Origin: JAGGYK01 sp034716155
GTDB lineage: Bacteria; Desulfobacterota; Desulfomonilia; UBA1062
Direction of reading: 5' to 3'
Assembly: GCA_034716155.1 (NCBI GenBank)
Contig: JAYEFR010000018.1
Coordinates: 1-27,226 of the forward strand
Length of the DNA: 27,226 bases
In this document: piece after piece, positions 23,963 through 27,226 of the stretch
Layout of the letters: each line of letters starts with the position of its first letter
Numbering within the stretch: position 1 is the stretch's first letter
Position numbers and translations under genes: made by a program
Notes under the pieces: generated by a model
Told to the model about the DNA's origin: nothing
Databases searched by the model: none
Seen by the model: only the letters and a program-made list of their open reading frames with translations

Positions 23963-23999
23963 AATGCCCGCCTCCACCTCGAAAGTGAAGGCGGGCATT
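23963..23999 (-). terminator. Strong hairpin downstream of the binding-protein gene
   Basis: AATGCCCGCCT (23963-23973) and AGGCGGGCATT (23989-23999) form a perfect 11-bp GC-rich stem around a 15-base loop, 73 bases after the binding-protein stop. The minus strand lacks a T-run after the stem, so it may be a partial terminator or an mRNA stabiliser. Either would raise binding protein relative to permease. Confidence 0.5.
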
Positions 24000-24071
24000 A
24001 CTAGAGCTTTTGACTGTCTTTGCTAACTGGCAGCTCTTTGTCGAATACCGATTATTTCTTATTTAGAACGA

Positions 24072-25469
24072 CTACTTTTTGCCCTTAAGCCTGTCTTTCA
24101 ATCTCGGGTCTAAAATCGGCGTACAGTACTCTGCAGGCACCGTAAAGATCTCGCCCGTGCTGCTAATACCCTTGAACCAATAATAGGGCGGTATGGTCAT
24201 GGAGATCTTTTGCTGCTCCGGGGGCACATATTCTGAAAGATACATATCCCTTACGTTCGTATGGTCTTCTGCCCTCATTGTCCATATTCCGACACCATTG
24301 TAAAACCTATCACCTTCCCAGACCTTGATGATCTTCTCGGGATCCGTGCTGCCTGCCCTTTCAATAACGCTCATAAGCCAGTAGGTGCTGTAGACGCACT
24401 CAGCTATGGTCCCACCGCAGATCTTGTACAGCCAGTTGTTATAGGGCGCTGTCCATTTGGTTCTCCATAGATTATCCCAGATCTTATAGCCCTTCGCGCG
24501 GTCAGGGTCCGTGAGGTCAGTCATGTAGTGGCTCATATTGACCAGGCCTTTCGTACCCTCAATGCCTATGGCATGAAGCGCATTGGGCTCGTCTATGAAA
24601 ATATTAAGGATGGGAAGATCCACACCCATGTCCCTGCATGTCTTAAGCAGGTTTCCGCCGTCGGGCATCCAGTCACCTGTATAGATAACCTCTGCCCCCG
24701 AGGCCTTAATCTTGGTGACATAGGGGGTGAAATCCCTTGCAAATAACGGGTGGTAGTCCTCTCCGACGATCTCGGCCTGCGGGTAGTACTTCTTCAGGCC
24801 TGTCTTAAACCTATCTGCAAGTTCATGACCAAAAGCGTAGTCCTGATTAAGTATGTAAAATTTCTTTTCCTTGTTCCGTTTTGCATAATAATAGGCGCCT
24901 GCCAGACCAAACGTGCTAGTCCTCGTAAAGGTCTGGAAGGTATAGCGATTGAAGTGATCCGCATCCATGAGATAATCGGAACAAGCAAGTGTATTCACAT
25001 GAATAACCTTGTACTTCTTGGCAGCCTGGGAAATGATGGTCGCAAGGTGGCTGCCTGAGGTGCCCCACAAAAAGTCAACCTTGTCCTTTAAGATCAGTTT
25101 TTCACACGCCTTTTTTGTATCTGCAGGCTTTCCCTTGGTATCCCCCTTTATGAACACAACCTTTTTCTTCTTGCCGTCAACAAGGATGCCTCCCCTGCCG
25201 TTGATGTCATGGGCAACCCAGTTGCATGTGTGCCAAAACAGCTGCCCGTTTGCAGCTCCAGGCCCTGAAAATATATGGAGCAACCCGATCTTGATGACAT
25301 CACCTTTAGGGGCAACCACGTTGTTCGGATCAAAATCAGACATGTCTGACTGCTTGCTTATGTCAAATCCGGCGTCATAGTCTTTAGCCATGGCCTGAGG
25401 GCCGGCCAGGACCAAAATCAAGGCCAAGAAAAGACACCCAAAAAATAACTTCCTAAAACCTAATTTCAT
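24072..25469 (-). CDS. Periplasmic substrate-binding protein of a Liv-type ABC transporter
   Basis: Start at the ATG at 25469 (MKLGFRKLFFG), seven bases after AGGAGG; an in-frame TTG at 25475 is less likely. The 465-residue protein begins with a Sec signal peptide: basic residues, a hydrophobic run LFFGCLFLALILVLAG, and a cleavage site after QAMA. The mature part is a type I periplasmic binding fold: IKIGLLHIFSGPGA, then AHDINGRGGI, WGTSGSHLATI and GEDYHPLFARDFTPYVTKIKASGAEVIY. It is about 90 residues longer than E. coli LivK, with an N-terminal extension and a long aromatic C-terminal region. The missing lipobox Cys means it is a free periplasmic protein. It feeds LivHMGF; the ligand may well be an organic acid. 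It is flanked by two inverted repeat copies. Confidence 0.88.
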   Translation of the reverse strand: MKLGFRKLFFGCLFLALILVLAGPQAMAKDYDAGFDISKQSDMSDFDPNNVVAPKGDVIKIGLLHIFSGPGAANGQLFWHTCNWVAHDINGRGGILVDGKKKKVVFIKGDTKGKPADTKKACEKLILKDKVDFLWGTSGSHLATIISQAAKKYKVIHVNTLACSDYLMDADHFNRYTFQTFTRTSTFGLAGAYYYAKRNKEKKFYILNQDYAFGHELADRFKTGLKKYYPQAEIVGEDYHPLFARDFTPYVTKIKASGAEVIYTGDWMPDGGNLLKTCRDMGVDLPILNIFIDEPNALHAIGIEGTKGLVNMSHYMTDLTDPDRAKGYKIWDNLWRTKWTAPYNNWLYKICGGTIAECVYSTYWLMSVIERAGSTDPEKIIKVWEGDRFYNGVGIWTMRAEDHTNVRDMYLSEYVPPEQQKISMTIPPYYWFKGISSTGEIFTVPAEYCTPILDPRLKDRLKGKK

Positions 25470-25535
25470 AACCAAACCTCCTTTTTTTGTTTTTAACTAC
25501 TTATTTTTCTTTGATTCTATCAAACTCTGATACAG

Positions 25536-25665
25536 TCGTAAAAAATAATTGAGCATGTCATTGCGAGGAGCTTAAGCGACGAAGCAATCTAATAATATCA
25601 TATAGTTATACTCCACGAGATTGCTTCGCTTCGCTCGCAATGACGTCGTTTTAGATTTTTTACGA
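25536..25665 (+). repeat. MITE/REP-like palindromic element, copy 2 (inverted relative to copy 1)
   Basis: This 130-base element has a perfect outer terminal inverted repeat TCGTAAAAAAT (25536-25546) and ATTTTTTACGA (25655-25665). The inner core, 25557-25644, is bounded by GTCATTGCGAG and CTCGCAATGAC. It is the reverse complement of copy 1 apart from a short variable segment near the right end (a six-base length difference). It lies between the acyl-CoA ligase stop and the binding-protein start. As RNA it would form a long stem and could act as a terminator. Confidence 0.87.
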
Positions 25666-25692
25666 GTTCATCAAACACTTAATCAGGATTGT

Positions 25693-27226
25693 CTACTCTT
25701 TTTGCTTTTTCACCTCCTCATCCCTTAAGACCTTGCGGAGTACCTTGCCCACAGCAGATTTGGGAAGCGTATCCCTGAACTCCACAATCTTCGGGGCCTT
25801 GTATGCAGCGAGCTTGTCCCTGCAGAAGTCAACGATCTCCTTTTCCGTTGCAGCCTCCCCCTGCTTCAAGACAACGAAGGCCTTGACTGTCTCCCCCCTG
25901 TATTCATGAGGGATGCCTACGGCAACCGCATCCGCGATCTTGGGGTGCTGATAAAGCACCTCATCGATCTCCCTGGGATAGATGTTGTATCCGCCAGCAA
26001 TAATCATATCCTTTTTCCGGTCTACAATAAAGAAATACCCGTCTTCGTCTACCTGGGCTATATCACCGGTGTAGAGCCATCCATCACGGAGCTGATTCGC
26101 TGTTTCCTCAGGGTTATCCCAGTAACCCTTCATAATAAGCGGACCTTTCATTATGATCTCCCCTGGCTCACCTTTTTGGACATCTTCCACGCCATTTTCA
26201 ATATCAACCAGGCGCACATCATTGTCAGGAAACGGTATTCCAATACTGCCCACCTTCTTTAGGCCCAGTATAGGGTTCGCAATACCCAAGGAGGTAGACT
26301 CGCTCAAACCGTATCCCTCGCTGAAGAAGATTCCCATATCCTGAACCTGCTCGATAAGGTCCACAGGCATGGGCGCCCCTCCGGAGTTCAGCAGCCCAAG
26401 CTTCTTTGCCAGATTCAACTCTGTGGCCTTGGGGTGATTGATAAGAGCAGTGATCAATGTGGGCACAGTAGGGAAGAAGGTAATCTGCTCAAAATTGGCC
26501 AGTAGCCCCATGAGCTCATCGATATCAAAACGGGGAACCAGGATCTGCGTGGCGCAGTTGAACATGGCCCAGTTCATCACCACAATATTCCCGTACACAT
26601 GGAAAAAGGGCAAAACCGCCAAAACCGAACGCATCTCCGGGGTGATAAGGGTATTGGTGGGACCACCCCATAATGAACATTCCATGGTGGCGGCCATAAT
26701 GTTGGCATGGGTGAGCACCGCGCCCTTTGGGAGACCTGTCGTCCCCCCTGTAAACTGGATCATGGCGGGGTCATCCTGGGCTATATCGATCTTGGGAATC
26801 CTTGTGTCGGAACACTCATCGAGAATCGCTGAAAAATGATGCCATCCCTCATCCAACTCCAGGCCTTTAGCAGTGCTCACTCCCATCCCGTCTATGTAAT
26901 CAGTTACCTTGGTGACCACTATCCTGGGGATTGCCACCTCTTTAGAAATAGTCCTGATTACAGGCAGAACCATATCAAAGGTAATCAGGGTCGTCATCCC
27001 GGTGGTCTCGATCATGAGTTTGAGTTCGTCAGCCGTGTACAATGGGTTCAGGTTTACTACGATCGCGCCCAGAGACAGGGTGGCATAGTAGGCAATAACA
27101 AACTGGGGACAGTTAGGCAGATGAACACCCACCCTCTCTCCCTTTTTCACCCCTAATCTTCCAAGCGCATTGGCCATGCGCAAGGCCTGCAGACGCAACT
27201 CCCAAAAGGTGATCTCTGTGCCATAA
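25693..27226 (-). CDS. Acyl-CoA ligase (AMP-forming), partial: N-terminus outside window
   Basis: The frame is open to the right edge. The TTG at 27198 is not a credible start, because family-like residues (YGTEITFWEL) continue upstream of it. About 511 residues are visible and some tens are missing. Motifs of the adenylate-forming family are in order: the P-loop-like TGGTTGLPKGA, YGLSEST, the YTGDI motif with its Asp, VDRKKDMIIAGGYNIYPREID, and the C-terminal catalytic Lys in LPKSAVGKVLRK. It activates a carboxylic acid to its CoA thioester with ATP. The length and style match long-chain or aryl/alicyclic acyl-CoA ligases. With the Liv-type transporter immediately downstream it suggests uptake followed by activation of an organic acid, and it may supply the beta-oxidation cluster. 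Confidence 0.92.
   Translation of the reverse strand, partial: YGTEITFWELRLQALRMANALGRLGVKKGERVGVHLPNCPQFVIAYYATLSLGAIVVNLNPLYTADELKLMIETTGMTTLITFDMVLPVIRTISKEVAIPRIVVTKVTDYIDGMGVSTAKGLELDEGWHHFSAILDECSDTRIPKIDIAQDDPAMIQFTGGTTGLPKGAVLTHANIMAATMECSLWGGPTNTLITPEMRSVLAVLPFFHVYGNIVVMNWAMFNCATQILVPRFDIDELMGLLANFEQITFFPTVPTLITALINHPKATELNLAKKLGLLNSGGAPMPVDLIEQVQDMGIFFSEGYGLSESTSLGIANPILGLKKVGSIGIPFPDNDVRLVDIENGVEDVQKGEPGEIIMKGPLIMKGYWDNPEETANQLRDGWLYTGDIAQVDEDGYFFIVDRKKDMIIAGGYNIYPREIDEVLYQHPKIADAVAVGIPHEYRGETVKAFVVLKQGEAATEKEIVDFCRDKLAAYKAPKIVEFRDTLPKSAVGKVLRKVLRDEEVKKQKE

Larger units (their letters stand above)
23716..24071. other. 356-base intergenic region between binding-protein gene and livH
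   Basis: No gene is seen here. The region holds one copy of the palindromic repeat element (23764-23887) and a strong hairpin (23963-23999), both listed separately. Confidence 0.8.

Noticed and set aside
1..27226. CRISPR array, rRNA, transposase or prophage genes
   Set aside because: No regularly spaced direct repeats, rRNA segments, transposase or phage-like frames were seen on either strand.

Overview
The window is a catabolic island on the minus strand of what looks like an anaerobic bacterium with moderate GC content. A Desulfobacterota-type (deltaproteobacterial) sulfate reducer or syntroph is my best guess. That guess rests on the many acyl-CoA and DUF35/thiolase genes, a Liv-type ABC transporter beside an acyl-CoA ligase, GTCATTGCGAG-type palindromic repeats, and the absence of any oxygenase. 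It is an inference from gene content; no marker in the window fixes the taxon. All protein genes read right to left, and only a tRNA-Phe gene lies on the plus strand.

Right block (about 20380-27226): a partial acyl-CoA ligase, then a periplasmic substrate-binding protein, then the permease and ATPase genes livH, livM, livG and livF. The binding-protein gene lies between two inverted copies of a MITE-like palindromic element and is followed by a strong hairpin. Centre (about 19604-20380): a promoter region with a possible TetR operator, and the tRNA-Phe gene.

Left block (1-19603): a long, tightly spaced gene series led by a FadR-like TetR regulator. It holds 3-hydroxyacyl-CoA dehydrogenase and enoyl-CoA hydratase, then two parallel modules. 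Each module begins with a classical thiolase with intact Cys/His/Cys residues. It then has two thiolase-fold proteins that lack the nucleophilic Cys, two DUF35 zinc-ribbon/OB-fold proteins, and finally a CrtI-like FAD oxidoreductase. The first module also has a CrtC/AttH-type lipocalin-fold protein. After the second module come a second 3-hydroxyacyl-CoA dehydrogenase, a large acyl-CoA dehydrogenase with Asp at the usual catalytic Glu position, a MaoC hydratase and the start of a PP2C-like phosphatase.

Working model (inference): the transporter and ligase import and activate a carboxylic acid. The TetR-led cluster then degrades a branched, cyclic or isoprenoid-like acyl-CoA by beta-oxidation. 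Unusual C-C bond steps would be carried out by two paralogous DUF35/thiolase-fold complexes, and flavin-dependent desaturation and C=C hydration by the CrtI-like and CrtC-like proteins. The substrate cannot be read from the sequence.
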